A DNA stretch of 64,000 bases from Photorhabdus laumondii subsp. laumondii (lineage in GTDB: Bacteria; Pseudomonadota; Gammaproteobacteria; Enterobacterales; Enterobacteriaceae). The DNA lies in assembly GCF_003343245.1 (NCBI RefSeq), contig NZ_CP024901.1, forward strand, positions 2,480,001 to 2,544,000, read 5' to 3'. A program made the translations under genes and the position numbers. Numbering within the stretch: position 1 is the stretch's first letter; each line of letters opens with the position of its first letter. Positions 47,113 through 57,082 of this stretch are shown piece after piece. The notes below the pieces were generated by a model. It saw only the letters and a program-made list of their open reading frames with translations, was not told the origin of the DNA and did not search any database.

Positions 47113-48117
47113 TTAAGGGTACTTACTAACAATATTTGGGCAATTTTTTCCGTTGATTAATTGCTGGATATTTCTCAGCGTAGTTTCACTGATACTGGTT
47201 AAGGCTTCTTCTGTCAGAAATGCCTGATGACCGGTAAACAGCACGTTATGACACGAAGACAAGCGACGAAAAATATCATCTTGAATTACGTCATTAGATT
47301 TATCTTCAAAGAAGAGATCGCGTTCATTCTCGTAAACATCCATACCCAGAGCGCCAATTTTTTGTTGTTTTAATGCGTTAATGGCTGCGACGGAATCAAT
47401 TAGAGCCCCTCGGCTGGTATTGATGATCATTACGCCGTTTTTCATTTTACTGAAAGCAACTTCATTCAGCAGATGATGATTTTCTGGTGTTAACGGGCAA
47501 TGAAGAGATATGACGTCGGATTGTGCATACAGCGTATCCAGATCGACATATTGAGCACCGAGATTCAAAACAGCTTGATTGGGGTAGGGATCATGAGCTA
47601 GCAGACGCATACCAAATCCGTTAAGAATACGTAGAGTTGCAATACCAATCTTGCCGGTTCCGATAATTCCCGCTGTACGGCTGTGCATATTGAAGCCAAT
47701 TAAGCCTTCAAGAGAGAAATTGGCGTCACGGGTACGTTGATAAGCTCGGTGGATACGGCGGTTTAAGCACAACATTAATCCGACGGTATGTTCAGCAACA
47801 GCTTCAGGGGAATAGGCTGGAACCCGTACAACCTGAATACCCAATTCTTCAGCTGCATCTAGATCGACATTATTAAAACCTGCGCAACGTAATGCGAGGA
47901 TTTTTATATTCATTTCAGCTAATTCTTCAAGCACTTTACGGTCAGCATTATCGTTGACGAAAATACAAACAGCGTCTGCACCAATAGCGTTTTTGGCCGT
48001 TTTTGAACTGAGAGGGAAATCGAAAAACTCGAAATCATAACCAAATCCGAGCTTTTTATTGACCTGCTCCAGATGTTTATGGTCATACTGTTTGGTACTG
48101 TAAACGACTAATTTCAT
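47113..48117 (-). CDS. ldhA: Fermentative D-lactate dehydrogenase
   Basis: 334-residue NAD-dependent enzyme reducing pyruvate to D-lactate. The NAD-binding motif is GIIGTGKIGIATLRIL, the catalytic Arg lies in VISLHCPLTPENHHLL-to-INTSRGALIDS, Glu in MDVYENERDL and His in FTGHQAFLTEEAL. MKLVVYSTKQYDHKHLEQVN starts the protein; the ATG at 48117 follows GGAG, while 28 upstream codons have no family match. Gene order with hslJ is as in E. coli. Confidence 0.96.
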   Translation of the reverse strand: MKLVVYSTKQYDHKHLEQVNKKLGFGYDFEFFDFPLSSKTAKNAIGADAVCIFVNDNADRKVLEELAEMNIKILALRCAGFNNVDLDAAEELGIQVVRVPAYSPEAVAEHTVGLMLCLNRRIHRAYQRTRDANFSLEGLIGFNMHSRTAGIIGTGKIGIATLRILNGFGMRLLAHDPYPNQAVLNLGAQYVDLDTLYAQSDVISLHCPLTPENHHLLNEVAFSKMKNGVMIINTSRGALIDSVAAINALKQQKIGALGMDVYENERDLFFEDKSNDVIQDDIFRRLSSCHNVLFTGHQAFLTEEALTSISETTLRNIQQLINGKNCPNIVSKYP

Positions 48118-48483
48118 GGAATTATCTCCGCTATAATTTAAGTAGCTAATAAATTGTTTTGGGCTTAAATTATTGCTGACGTAAAGGGTTAAATAAACCA
48201 ATAAATTAATTAACTCTATAAGTGTATTGCTTGTTGTTCCCCTATATGTTCAACATAATTTTCTTAATAATCAATGTCTTAGTTTAAGACGTGTCTGCTA
48301 AATTATGGAATAACAATATACCCTATGGATTTCAAGATGGATCGCGACGGCAAGGGAGAGAATCCCCGGGAGCATAGGTAACTATGTGACCGGGGTGAGC
48401 GAGTGCAGCCAACAAAGAGGCAACTTGAAAGATAACGGGTATAGAAGTAACCGATCTAAGGCTTAATAAGGAGAGGTAAAGGT
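48118..48483. other. Divergent region between ldhA and ydbH
   Basis: 366 bases with the promoter region of ldhA and ERIC copy 14 (48317-48443), which ends 40 bases before the ydbH start. No gene seen. Confidence 0.55.
48317..48443 (+). repeat. ERIC element 14 (full, 127 bp)
   Basis: TATACCCTATGG to GATAACGGGTATA. It lies directly upstream of ydbH and is probably in its leader. Confidence 0.93.
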
Positions 48484-51111
48484 TTGATAACCAAAGGGTT
48501 AAAAATATTCATTACCATACTGATGTTATCGGTATTGCTGATAGCAGTGGGATGGTTTTCTATTCCTCATTGGTTACCTAAGGTCACTGGTCGCTGGTTA
48601 CCTCCAGGTATGATGGTTTCATTGAAACAACCAAAATGGAAAAATGGGGCTTTGCAATTGGATGATATTTCATTGCAGGTGAAGGATTGCAGGCTTATTC
48701 GTGTATCGCGATTATCTGTTAGTTACCCATATTCAGAGATAGATAACAGTTATCATTGGCGATTAAATGCCGCAGATATTAGCGGGGATATCAATTGCCT
48801 AAATCAGTTACCTAAATCGACACAAAGCCATGATCCACTGTCTGTTGCTGATATTTTAGCTCTTATTCCACAGGGAAGTTTGTCCGTGGAAAATCTTTCT
48901 TTTCATCCCTGGCAAGATTTTGCTGGAAGACTAGAATTCAATTCCTCTTCTCAGGGGCAAGAACTCAGTTATCAGGGGAAGAAGGTTAAATTGTCAGCGC
49001 ATATTTATGGTAAGGAATCGCTAGTTATTGACCAACTGGCAATTAAATTACCAGAACAGGAAATCAGCCTTAATGGTGAAATGACATTACCTCTTAATGT
49101 GGACAAATTACCGCCTCATGGTGATGTAAAAGGTAAAATTATTGCCAGGCAATATGCGCACCCGCTGAATATCAAGTTAGGTTGGCGAGGGACATCCGGC
49201 AAACTTATTATCGGCGAAGAGGGGACAACAGTACCTTTGGCCGAATTGCCTTGGCAGTTTAACCAAGACCAGTTTGATATTACTGATGGTAAATGGCAGT
49301 GGACGAGTGCGGAACAACCTCTTGCGGGAGGAGTGAATATTAAGATTGCTCATTGGCAACAAGGGTTGGATAACCTGCTAATGAGTGGTCGTATAAATTT
49401 GGTCACTCAGGGTAAACGTGGTAAAGCGAATATTGTGTTAACGATAAAACCGGGCCGGATAAATTCATTAAATACGCAACTTCCTTTGCAATTAACGGGT
49501 CAGATTAATGTGCAGGATATGATGATGGCTATGTCATTGCCTGCGATAATTGATGGTCCGCTGGTTAATCCGAAAATGACTTTCCAGTCAGGTTCGTTGT
49601 TTCGGGTTTGGGGGCGATTGTCTGATGAGTTTATGGTTAAAGATGCCCGATCACCGTTAGCGGGAACTTATCTGACACGTGAAGGTTTTACGGGTCGGTT
49701 ACAGGCGATTGTTAATGCGCAACACCGTGACTGGGGAAAATTCCGTTTGCATCTAGATGGTCATGCCGAGGATTTTATGCCGGATAAAGGCTATTGGCGT
49801 TGGAACTATTGGGGAGATGGCTATTTGCCGCCACTACAGGCTAAATGGGATATCGTTGGAAAAGGGCGTTGGCATGACACATTGATTAACGTCAACGAAA
49901 TGACTACCGGTTTTAATGTGATTAAGCACGGTATGATTCGGGTGGATACGCCGCGTCTACAATTAACAAAACCATTGGAATGGCAACGTTCAGAGAAATT
50001 GCCCGCCTTTAAGGGTGAGTTACGGCTGACAGCGAAGAAAACATCATTTCGGTCCGGTGGCTTTTTGCCCCCTGCTGAGCTGACAGCAAAATTGACAGGA
50101 GAAAGCCCGAATAACTTTATTGTTAATGGTGATCTTTCATCAAGAAATATTGGTCCGATCCCTTTTTACAGTCGTTGGGATGGAGCAAGATTGCGTGGTG
50201 AAGCGCGTTGGCCTACTCAATCCTTACTTGCATTTCAGCCGTTGGTACCTAAAGATTTAGGCATAAACTTACGATCAGGTGATCTTTATGCGCAGGCCGC
50301 TTTTTCTGCCACACGAGGGCAAGGTTTTGTTGCGGGGGGACACTGGGTAGTAAAAAATGGCAGCATGTGGCTTAAAGAGGGTGAAATCAGTGGACTTGAT
50401 TTTGTCTTACCGTGGCGGCTGAAAGAGAGTATCTGGCAATTTGGTGTTAAATCGCCGGTTCAACTACGAGTGAAAACGATTAATAACCTGTTTGAAATGC
50501 GTAACTTGACGGCGGACTTACAGGGATTTTATCCACCATCGGAACAAAAACCGCTGGAATTGACTAATGTGAATGTAGGTATATTGGATGGACAGATTAA
50601 CTTAGATAAATTAAGGCTTCCTCAGCATCATCCTGCTATTTTGGCGCTTGATAAATTGGAGTTAAGTCGCCTTCTTACTGTGTTGAAAGTCAAACAATTT
50701 GCGATATCCGGCAAAATCAGCGGAAAATTGCCGTTGTTTATTAATAATGAACGTTGGATAGTTCAGCAAGGTCAGATTACCAATATCGACCATATGACCT
50801 TACGTCTGGATAAAGACACGGTAGATTCCATTAACAAAGATAATATTTCCGCTGGTGCCGCTATGGATTGGTTACGCTATTTAGAAATCAGTCGTTTACG
50901 GGCGCAGCTCAGTCTTGATAATTTAGGGATTCTGGCACTTAGCGCTGAAATTCAAGGTGTTAATTCATTAAGAGATAAAAAACGGCAAGTCAAGCTGAAT
51001 TACCATCATGAAGAGAATATCTTTCACTTATGGCGCAGCTTACGGTTTGGCAACAATCTTGAAGATTGGTTACAGCAAAATATCTCTGTATTAAATGGGA
51101 GTGATAAATGA
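48484..51111 (+). CDS. ydbH: AsmA-like lipid transport protein YdbH
   Basis: 875-residue YdbH, one of three AsmA-like bridge proteins (with TamB and YhdP) that move phospholipids to the outer membrane. It has an N-terminal membrane anchor (IFITILMLSVLLIAVGWFSI) and then a long beta-rich periplasmic part typical of the family, with a DUF748-like end (IFHLWRSLRFGNNLEDWLQQ). It starts with TTG behind AAGGAGAGG. Its stop overlaps the ynbE start (ATGA), as expected, since YnbE is its outer-membrane partner. Confidence 0.94.
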   Translation: MITKGLKIFITILMLSVLLIAVGWFSIPHWLPKVTGRWLPPGMMVSLKQPKWKNGALQLDDISLQVKDCRLIRVSRLSVSYPYSEIDNSYHWRLNAADISGDINCLNQLPKSTQSHDPLSVADILALIPQGSLSVENLSFHPWQDFAGRLEFNSSSQGQELSYQGKKVKLSAHIYGKESLVIDQLAIKLPEQEISLNGEMTLPLNVDKLPPHGDVKGKIIARQYAHPLNIKLGWRGTSGKLIIGEEGTTVPLAELPWQFNQDQFDITDGKWQWTSAEQPLAGGVNIKIAHWQQGLDNLLMSGRINLVTQGKRGKANIVLTIKPGRINSLNTQLPLQLTGQINVQDMMMAMSLPAIIDGPLVNPKMTFQSGSLFRVWGRLSDEFMVKDARSPLAGTYLTREGFTGRLQAIVNAQHRDWGKFRLHLDGHAEDFMPDKGYWRWNYWGDGYLPPLQAKWDIVGKGRWHDTLINVNEMTTGFNVIKHGMIRVDTPRLQLTKPLEWQRSEKLPAFKGELRLTAKKTSFRSGGFLPPAELTAKLTGESPNNFIVNGDLSSRNIGPIPFYSRWDGARLRGEARWPTQSLLAFQPLVPKDLGINLRSGDLYAQAAFSATRGQGFVAGGHWVVKNGSMWLKEGEISGLDFVLPWRLKESIWQFGVKSPVQLRVKTINNLFEMRNLTADLQGFYPPSEQKPLELTNVNVGILDGQINLDKLRLPQHHPAILALDKLELSRLLTVLKVKQFAISGKISGKLPLFINNERWIVQQGQITNIDHMTLRLDKDTVDSINKDNISAGAAMDWLRYLEISRLRAQLSLDNLGILALSAEIQGVNSLRDKKRQVKLNYHHEENIFHLWRSLRFGNNLEDWLQQNISVLNGSDK

Positions 51112-51305
51112 CAAAACAAACTGGAATGAAGCTGTTCTTACTATCAATGGGGCCTTTAATGCTGTCAGGTTGTATACGCCTTGAAGTGGCAACACCGGAG
51201 AAGCCCATTAATATTAATATGAATGTCAAAATTGAGCATGAAATTCAGATAAAAGTAGACAGGCAAGTTGAAGAGATGCTCAAGAATAACACGGGTTTAT
51301 TCTAG
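51108..51305 (+). CDS. ynbE: YnbE family lipoprotein
   Basis: 65-residue outer-membrane lipoprotein that caps the YdbH bridge. Lipobox LSGC at residues 19-22 (MGPLMLSGCIRLEVATPEKP), then the alternating PININMNVKIEHEIQIKVDR strand that pairs with YdbH. Overlaps ydbH by four bases. Confidence 0.95.
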   Translation: MTKQTGMKLFLLSMGPLMLSGCIRLEVATPEKPININMNVKIEHEIQIKVDRQVEEMLKNNTGLF

Positions 51306-51314
51306 GGGGTTGGC

Positions 51315-51644
51315 ATGATGAAGAGAACAGGTACGGGAATATTGTTATTGGCTAGTGTATTGTTCAGCTCTTCCGTTGTAGGAATGACTCTGAATGAGGC
51401 AAAGCAGAAAGGATTGGTTGGTGAAACTTTCAGTGGTTATCTGGCTATAGTGAAAACAGATAATCAGGCACAAGCTTTGGTGGCAGAAATTAATCAAGCC
51501 CGTGAGAAAAAATACGCAGAAATTGCGGCTGGCAATAATATTTCTACAGAGCAAGTGGCTAAACTTACTGGCGAAAAATTGGTGAATAGAGCTGAACCTG
51601 GTGAGTATGTGCGTGGTATTAATGGTAAGTGGTTGAAGAAATAA
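51315..51644 (+). CDS. ydbL: YdbL family periplasmic protein
   Basis: 109-residue YdbL, a periplasmic helper that keeps YdbH-YnbE assembly in check. Signal peptide to about SSVVGMTLNEA, followed by LNEAKQKGLVGETFSGYLAI and the VNRAEPGEYVRGINGKWLKK end. Two ATGs are adjacent (51315, 51318). Last gene of the ydbH-ynbE-ydbL operon. Confidence 0.94.
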   Translation: MMKRTGTGILLLASVLFSSSVVGMTLNEAKQKGLVGETFSGYLAIVKTDNQAQALVAEINQAREKKYAEIAAGNNISTEQVAKLTGEKLVNRAEPGEYVRGINGKWLKK

Positions 51645-51664
51645 AAGCGCGTCGAATGACGCGC
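51640..51664 (-). terminator. Intrinsic terminator of azoR
   Basis: GCGCGTC (51647-51653) / GACGCGC (51658-51664) with a GAAT loop. On the minus strand the stem is followed by TTTTATTT, so it fits azoR; A-rich flanks on both sides may also let it act on ydbL. Confidence 0.75.
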
Positions 51665-51711
51665 AAAAAACAGCAATATAAATGTATGAACTATGAACAA
51701 AAAAGTGGCTA

Positions 51712-52323
<612 letters not shown>

Positions 52324-52511
52324 TTAAGTTAACTTTTGGTAATTCATTTGTTAATCACGATATAGTTATTTTATGAGTTATTGACTTATGGTAACAGATC
52401 AATATTTAGAGAATAGGATTCAAATTTATTGAAAGACTTTTATCCGCGTTGATATAACGTGGTGGAAATATCAGCTGAAATTATTGCCAATAAATAGGAT
52501 ATGCTACTATA

Positions 52512-52583
52512 GTCGTCAATAAGAACCATGTTATCAATAAGAACTGCGTCATCAATAAAAGCTGGCTAATCAGTAAAGTTAAG
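52512..52583 (+). repeat. Four degenerate 18-bp tandem repeats upstream of hrpA
   Basis: Units: GTCGTCAATAAGAACCAT, GTTATCAATAAGAACTGC, GTCATCAATAAAAGCTGG, CTAATCAGTAAAGTTAAG. Each shares TCAATAAGA-like centres. The frame across them is open and encodes a repeated (V/L)-I-N-K-N/S hexapeptide, ending in TAA just before the hrpA GTG. No start codon is seen for it. Confidence 0.7.
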
Positions 52584-52604
52584 AAGTTACAAGGATCAAT
52601 ATAA

Positions 52605-55600
52605 GTGAAAGAGTCTCAGAAAATCATTAACCGTCAGGCTGCTTGTCCAACGATCAAATATCCAGAAAACTTGCCCGTCAGCCAGAAGAAAGATGATATC
52701 TACAAAGCTATTCGTGACCATCAAGTTGTCATTATTGCCGGTGAAACCGGTTCGGGTAAAACAACCCAGATCCCGAAAATTTGTCTTGAACTAGGTCGGG
52801 GAATAAAGGGCCTTATCGGTCATACTCAACCCCGCCGATTGGCTGCTCGCGCGGTTGCCAATCGTCTGGCGGAAGAATTGGAAACCTCCGTGGGTTCTGC
52901 TGTTGGTTATAAAGTCCGGTTTAGTGATCATGTGGGTGATAACACGTTGATTAAACTGATGACCGATGGTATTTTGCTGGCGGAACTGCAAAATGACAGG
53001 CTACTTAAACAGTATGACACGCTCATTATTGATGAGGCGCATGAACGCAGTCTGAATATTGATTTTATTCTGGGTTATTTGCGCCAATTACTGCCAAAAC
53101 GTCCCGATCTGAAAGTGATCATTACCTCCGCGACTATCGATCCTGAGCGCTTTTCTCGCCATTTTAATCATGCGCCAATTATCGAAGTTTCTGGTCGAAC
53201 CTATCCGGTAGAAGTGCGTTATCGTCCTGTCATGGGGGAAGATAATGGTGGAGAGCGGGATCAGCTTGAGGCCATTATTGATGCTGTTGATGAACTCAAC
53301 CGTGAAGGGCCTGGGGATATCCTGATCTTTATGAGTGGAGAGAGGGAGATTCGTGATACAGCCGATGCGCTGAATAAACTGAATCTGCGTCATACCGAAG
53401 TACTGCCATTATTTGCGCGTCTTTCTAACAGTGATCAGAATCGGATTTTCCAGTCACATACGGGGCGGAGAATTGTGCTGGCAACTAACGTGGCAGAAAC
53501 CTCGTTGACGGTACCGGGAATTAAATATGTGATTGATACCGGGTATGCACGTATTAGCCGTTACAGTTATCGCACGAAAGTACAGAGATTGCCGATTGAA
53601 CCCATATCACAGGCGTCGGCTAATCAGCGAAAGGGGCGTTGCGGACGTGTATCTGACGGGATCTGTATCCGGCTGTATTCAGAAGACGATTTCCTTTCTC
53701 GGCCAGAGTTTACTGATCCAGAAATCCTGCGTACTAACCTGGCATCGGTCATTCTGCAAATGACGGCAATTGGTCTTGGGGATGTCAGTGCATTTCCATT
53801 TGTGCAACCGCCTGATAAACGTAATATTCAGGATGGTGTTCGGCTTCTGGAGGAGCTTGGGGCTATTGATCAAGGCGCAATGGCTAAGAGTCATTACCGT
53901 CTTACATCAATAGGGCGACAGCTTGCTCAGCTCCCGGTTGATCCTCGGCTGGCGCGTATGGTATTGGAAGCTCGTCAACATGGTTGTGTACGTGAAGTGA
54001 TGGTTATCACTTCTGCGCTATCTATTCAGGACCCAAGAGAGAGGCCACTGGAGAAACAGCAGGCTTCTGATGAGAAACACCGTCGATTTGCTGATAAAGA
54101 CTCCGATTTTATTGCATTTCTGAAATTATGGGATTTTTTGAAAGAGCAGCAAAAGGCACTCTCCTCTTCGCAATTTCGCAAGCTTTGCCGTCAAGATTAT
54201 CTTAACTATCTGAGAGTCAGAGAGTGGCAGGATATATATACCCAGTTACGACAAGTTGTGAAAGAAATTGGTCTGTCGGTAAATAGTCAGGAGGCAGATT
54301 ACCGAGGTATTCATACTGCGTTACTTTCTGGGCTGTTATCTCATATCGGCCAAAAAGATACCGATAAACAGGAATATACTGGTGCGCGTAATGCCCGTTT
54401 TGCTATTTTTCCTGGTTCTGGCTTATTCAAGAAACCACCTAAGTGGTCAATGGCAGCGGAATTGGTTGAAACTAGTCGCTTGTGGGGACGTATTGCTGCG
54501 CGAATAGAACCTGAATGGGTTGAACCGTTAGCCGGGCATCTGGTGAAGTATCATTATAGCGAGCCGCACTGGCAAAAATCTCAGGGTGCGATAATGGCTA
54601 GGGAAAAAGTCACTTTATATGGTTTGCCAATTGTGGCTAGTCGTCTGGTTAATTACAGCAAAATTGATCCAATGCTCTGCCGTGAGTTGTTTATCCGCCA
54701 TGCGCTGGTGGAAGGCGACTGGCAAACTCGACATGCATTTTTCCGAGCGAATCTGAAATTACGTGAGGAAATTGAGGAGCTAGAACATAAATCCCGTCGT
54801 CGTGACATTTTGGTGGATGATGAAACCTTGTTTAGTTTCTATGATCAACGGCTACCTCAGGATGTGGTTTCTGCTCGCCATTTTGATCGCTGGTGGATGA
54901 AGACAGGTAAAGAGCAACCGGACTTGCTTAATTTTGAAAAAAATATGTTGATCAAAGGCGATGCCGATAAAATCAGTGCGCTGGATTACCCTAATTACTG
55001 GTATCAGGGGGCATTGAAATTACGGCTTAGTTACCAGTTTGAGCCGGGCATGCAAGCTGATGGTGTGACAGTTCATATTCCGCTGCCGGTGTTGAATCAG
55101 GTTAAGGATGAAGGGTTTGATTGGCAGATCCCCGGTATTCGTTATGATCTGGTTGTTGCGCTGATTAAATCATTGCCGAAACCGGTTCGTCGTAATTTTG
55201 TCCCTGCACCAAACTATGCTCAGGCATTTATGGAGCGGGTACCTCAACCGCAATCAACCTTGTTAGATAGCTTTGAGAAAGAGTTACGGCGAATGACGGG
55301 TGTTACGGTGTCACGTGATGATTGGCAGTTAGAGCAAGTACCAGAGCACCTCAAAATGACATTTCGAGTGGTAGGAGAGAAGAATCGGACTATCGCGGAA
55401 GGTAAAGATTTATCTGCACTGAAATTACGCTTGAAAGAGAAAGTTCAGGAGACACTTTCCGCTGTTGCTGATGATGGAATTGAACAGAGTGGGCTGCACA
55501 TTTGGAGTTTTGGTGAATTACCGGGACGGTATGAGCAGAAACGTGGTGGTTACTCGGTCAAAGCATTTCCAGCGCTGGTGGATGAAAAAGAGAGTATCGG

Positions 55601-56348
55601 TATCAAATTGTTTGAAACCGAACCGGAGCAAAAAATTGCCATGTGGGAAGGTACCCGTCGCCTGTTGTTGCTCAATATTCCCTCACCAATTAAATACTTA
55701 CATGAGAAATTGCCGAATAAATCCAAATTGGGGCTCTATTTTAATCCTTATGGCAAGGTATTGGATTTGATTGACGATTGCATCTCTTGTGGTGTGGATA
55801 AATTGATGACAGTGAATGGTGGGCCCGCTTGGAATGAGCAAGGTTTTATTCAGCTACAGGACAAAGTTCGGGCTGAGTTGAACGATACTGTCGTGGAAAT
55901 AGCTAAGCAAGTGGAACAGATACTCACCACCATTTTTGCTATTAATAAACGCCTTAAGGGGAAAATTGATATTTCGCTGGCCTTGGCGTTATCGGATATC
56001 AAAGAGCAGCTTTCTGGTCTGATTTTCAAAGGGTTTGTTACCACTAATGGTTGGAAACGTTTGCCGGATGTCCTGCGTTATCTGCAAGGCATTGAGCGCC
56101 GTATTGAAAAATTGGCGATTGATCCGCACAGAGATAGAGCGCAAATGGGGCGTGTCGAAAATGTTCAGCAACAGTGGCAGCAATGGCTGGCGAAATTATC
56201 ACTGCAACAGAAACAGTTACCTGAGGTGCAAGAGATTCGTTGGATGATTGAAGAACTGCGGATCAGCTTGTTTGCTCAGCAACTGGGCACGCCATATCCG
56301 GTCTCGGATAAGAGAATTTTGCAAACGATGGAGCAAATTGCTTCCTGA
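52605..56348 (+). CDS. hrpA: ATP-dependent RNA helicase HrpA, short N-terminus
   Basis: 1247-residue DEAH-box RNA helicase linked to rescue of stalled ribosomes in E. coli. Walker A is GETGSGKT (residues 46-53), then TQPRRLAARAVANRLAEELE, DEAHERSLNIDFILGYL, VIITSATIDPERFSRHF, NVAETSLTVPGIKYVID and QRKGRCGRVSDG; the long C-terminal DUF3418 region ends LGTPYPVSDKRILQTMEQIA. The GTG at 52605 gives KESQKIINRQAACPTIKYPE before the conserved YPENLPVSQKK. E. coli HrpA has about 55 additional N-terminal residues that I do not find upstream in frame. Confidence 0.93.
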   Translation: MKESQKIINRQAACPTIKYPENLPVSQKKDDIYKAIRDHQVVIIAGETGSGKTTQIPKICLELGRGIKGLIGHTQPRRLAARAVANRLAEELETSVGSAVGYKVRFSDHVGDNTLIKLMTDGILLAELQNDRLLKQYDTLIIDEAHERSLNIDFILGYLRQLLPKRPDLKVIITSATIDPERFSRHFNHAPIIEVSGRTYPVEVRYRPVMGEDNGGERDQLEAIIDAVDELNREGPGDILIFMSGEREIRDTADALNKLNLRHTEVLPLFARLSNSDQNRIFQSHTGRRIVLATNVAETSLTVPGIKYVIDTGYARISRYSYRTKVQRLPIEPISQASANQRKGRCGRVSDGICIRLYSEDDFLSRPEFTDPEILRTNLASVILQMTAIGLGDVSAFPFVQPPDKRNIQDGVRLLEELGAIDQGAMAKSHYRLTSIGRQLAQLPVDPRLARMVLEARQHGCVREVMVITSALSIQDPRERPLEKQQASDEKHRRFADKDSDFIAFLKLWDFLKEQQKALSSSQFRKLCRQDYLNYLRVREWQDIYTQLRQVVKEIGLSVNSQEADYRGIHTALLSGLLSHIGQKDTDKQEYTGARNARFAIFPGSGLFKKPPKWSMAAELVETSRLWGRIAARIEPEWVEPLAGHLVKYHYSEPHWQKSQGAIMAREKVTLYGLPIVASRLVNYSKIDPMLCRELFIRHALVEGDWQTRHAFFRANLKLREEIEELEHKSRRRDILVDDETLFSFYDQRLPQDVVSARHFDRWWMKTGKEQPDLLNFEKNMLIKGDADKISALDYPNYWYQGALKLRLSYQFEPGMQADGVTVHIPLPVLNQVKDEGFDWQIPGIRYDLVVALIKSLPKPVRRNFVPAPNYAQAFMERVPQPQSTLLDSFEKELRRMTGVTVSRDDWQLEQVPEHLKMTFRVVGEKNRTIAEGKDLSALKLRLKEKVQETLSAVADDGIEQSGLHIWSFGELPGRYEQKRGGYSVKAFPALVDEKESIGIKLFETEPEQKIAMWEGTRRLLLLNIPSPIKYLHEKLPNKSKLGLYFNPYGKVLDLIDDCISCGVDKLMTVNGGPAWNEQGFIQLQDKVRAELNDTVVEIAKQVEQILTTIFAINKRLKGKIDISLALALSDIKEQLSGLIFKGFVTTNGWKRLPDVLRYLQGIERRIEKLAIDPHRDRAQMGRVENVQQQWQQWLAKLSLQQKQLPEVQEIRWMIEELRISLFAQQLGTPYPVSDKRILQTMEQIAS

Positions 56349-56380
56349 TCAAAGAAGACTAAAGGTGGCTCAGGTTATTG

Positions 56381-56416
56381 ACAAAGTGCTGGTTTTTTAT
56401 CCAGCACTTTGTTTTA
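56381..56416 (+). terminator. Intrinsic terminator of hrpA
   Basis: Perfect 12-bp stem ACAAAGTGCTGG / CCAGCACTTTGT with loop TTTTTTAT, followed by TTTAATT. It stands 33 bases after the hrpA stop. Confidence 0.85.
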
Positions 56417-56516
56417 ATTAAGTCCTGTCCACCAAACGGAGATTGCCGTTATGGATTTGTTCTTACAGAAGCAATAGTATCGAATGTGAAGCAGCAGTAA
56501 ACATATGAGGAATATC

Positions 56517-57082
56517 ATGACGTTAGAGAAAATATCATTTGCTTACCCGGTACATATCAGACAAGGAATGTTAATTGATGTGATGCACCCTCCTAGTATG
56601 TGGATATATGCTGATAGTTTTCCATCTGTAGAGTATCTTAATGTAGCTTTAGGCGTTTTCTTGCGTAAAGATGAGTTGTATTACACTAAAATTGACGTGT
56701 TCGTTGATGATAAATCGGTTCTTGATGATCAAGATAAGGGAAATGATACAGCATACATTCACTTGTCTGGTTTTACGTCTACAGACCAATATATTATGGT
56801 TTCATCAATGACATTAAAGAGGGTTCACTTGCCCAATGAAGGTGTTTATAAGCTTATTGGTGAGCTGTATTCGGGGGAATTAGGCAGCGCAGATAGCAAA
56901 GTTATATACCCTATGGATTTCGAGATGCATCGCGACGGCAAGGGAGCGAATCCCCGGGAGCATAGATAACTATGTGACCGGGGTGAGTGAGTGCAGCCAA
57001 CAAAGAGGCAACTTGAAAGATAACGGGTATAGACGTAAATGAGAGTTATTTTGTTGTTACATCTAAAGTGGAAGGTAAGTGA
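56517..57082 (+). pseudogene. Unknown gene interrupted by ERIC 15 near its 3' end
   Basis: The protein begins MTLEKISFAYPVHIRQGMLI and continues through YLNVALGVFLRKDELYYTKI and IHLSGFTSTDQYIMVSSMTL to GELGSADSKV, where an ERIC has inserted; the present frame runs into it and stops at 56969. Removing 125 bases (element plus one TA) restores SADSKVIDVNESYFVVTSKV and EGK, ending at TGA (57080-57082). That TGA overlaps the next ATG (TGATG), so the two genes were coupled. I do not recognise the family. GAGGA precedes the ATG at 56517. The truncated protein, 151 residues with a foreign tail, may still be made. Confidence 0.85.
56905..57031 (+). repeat. ERIC element 15 (127 bp) inside a coding sequence
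   Basis: TATACCCTATGGATTTCGAG to GATAACGGGTATA, full length. It interrupts the gene at 56517; excision with one TA gives a perfect frame, which fixes the insertion as TA duplication. Confidence 0.95.

Noticed and set aside
52605..52700. hrpA as a truncated pseudogene
   Set aside because: Only the poorly conserved N-terminal extension is missing; all helicase motifs and the full C-terminal region are intact and the frame is open for 1247 codons.
56505..56969. The frame 56505-56969 as an intact gene
   Set aside because: Its last 20 or so codons lie in ERIC 15; the true frame is restored only when the element is removed.
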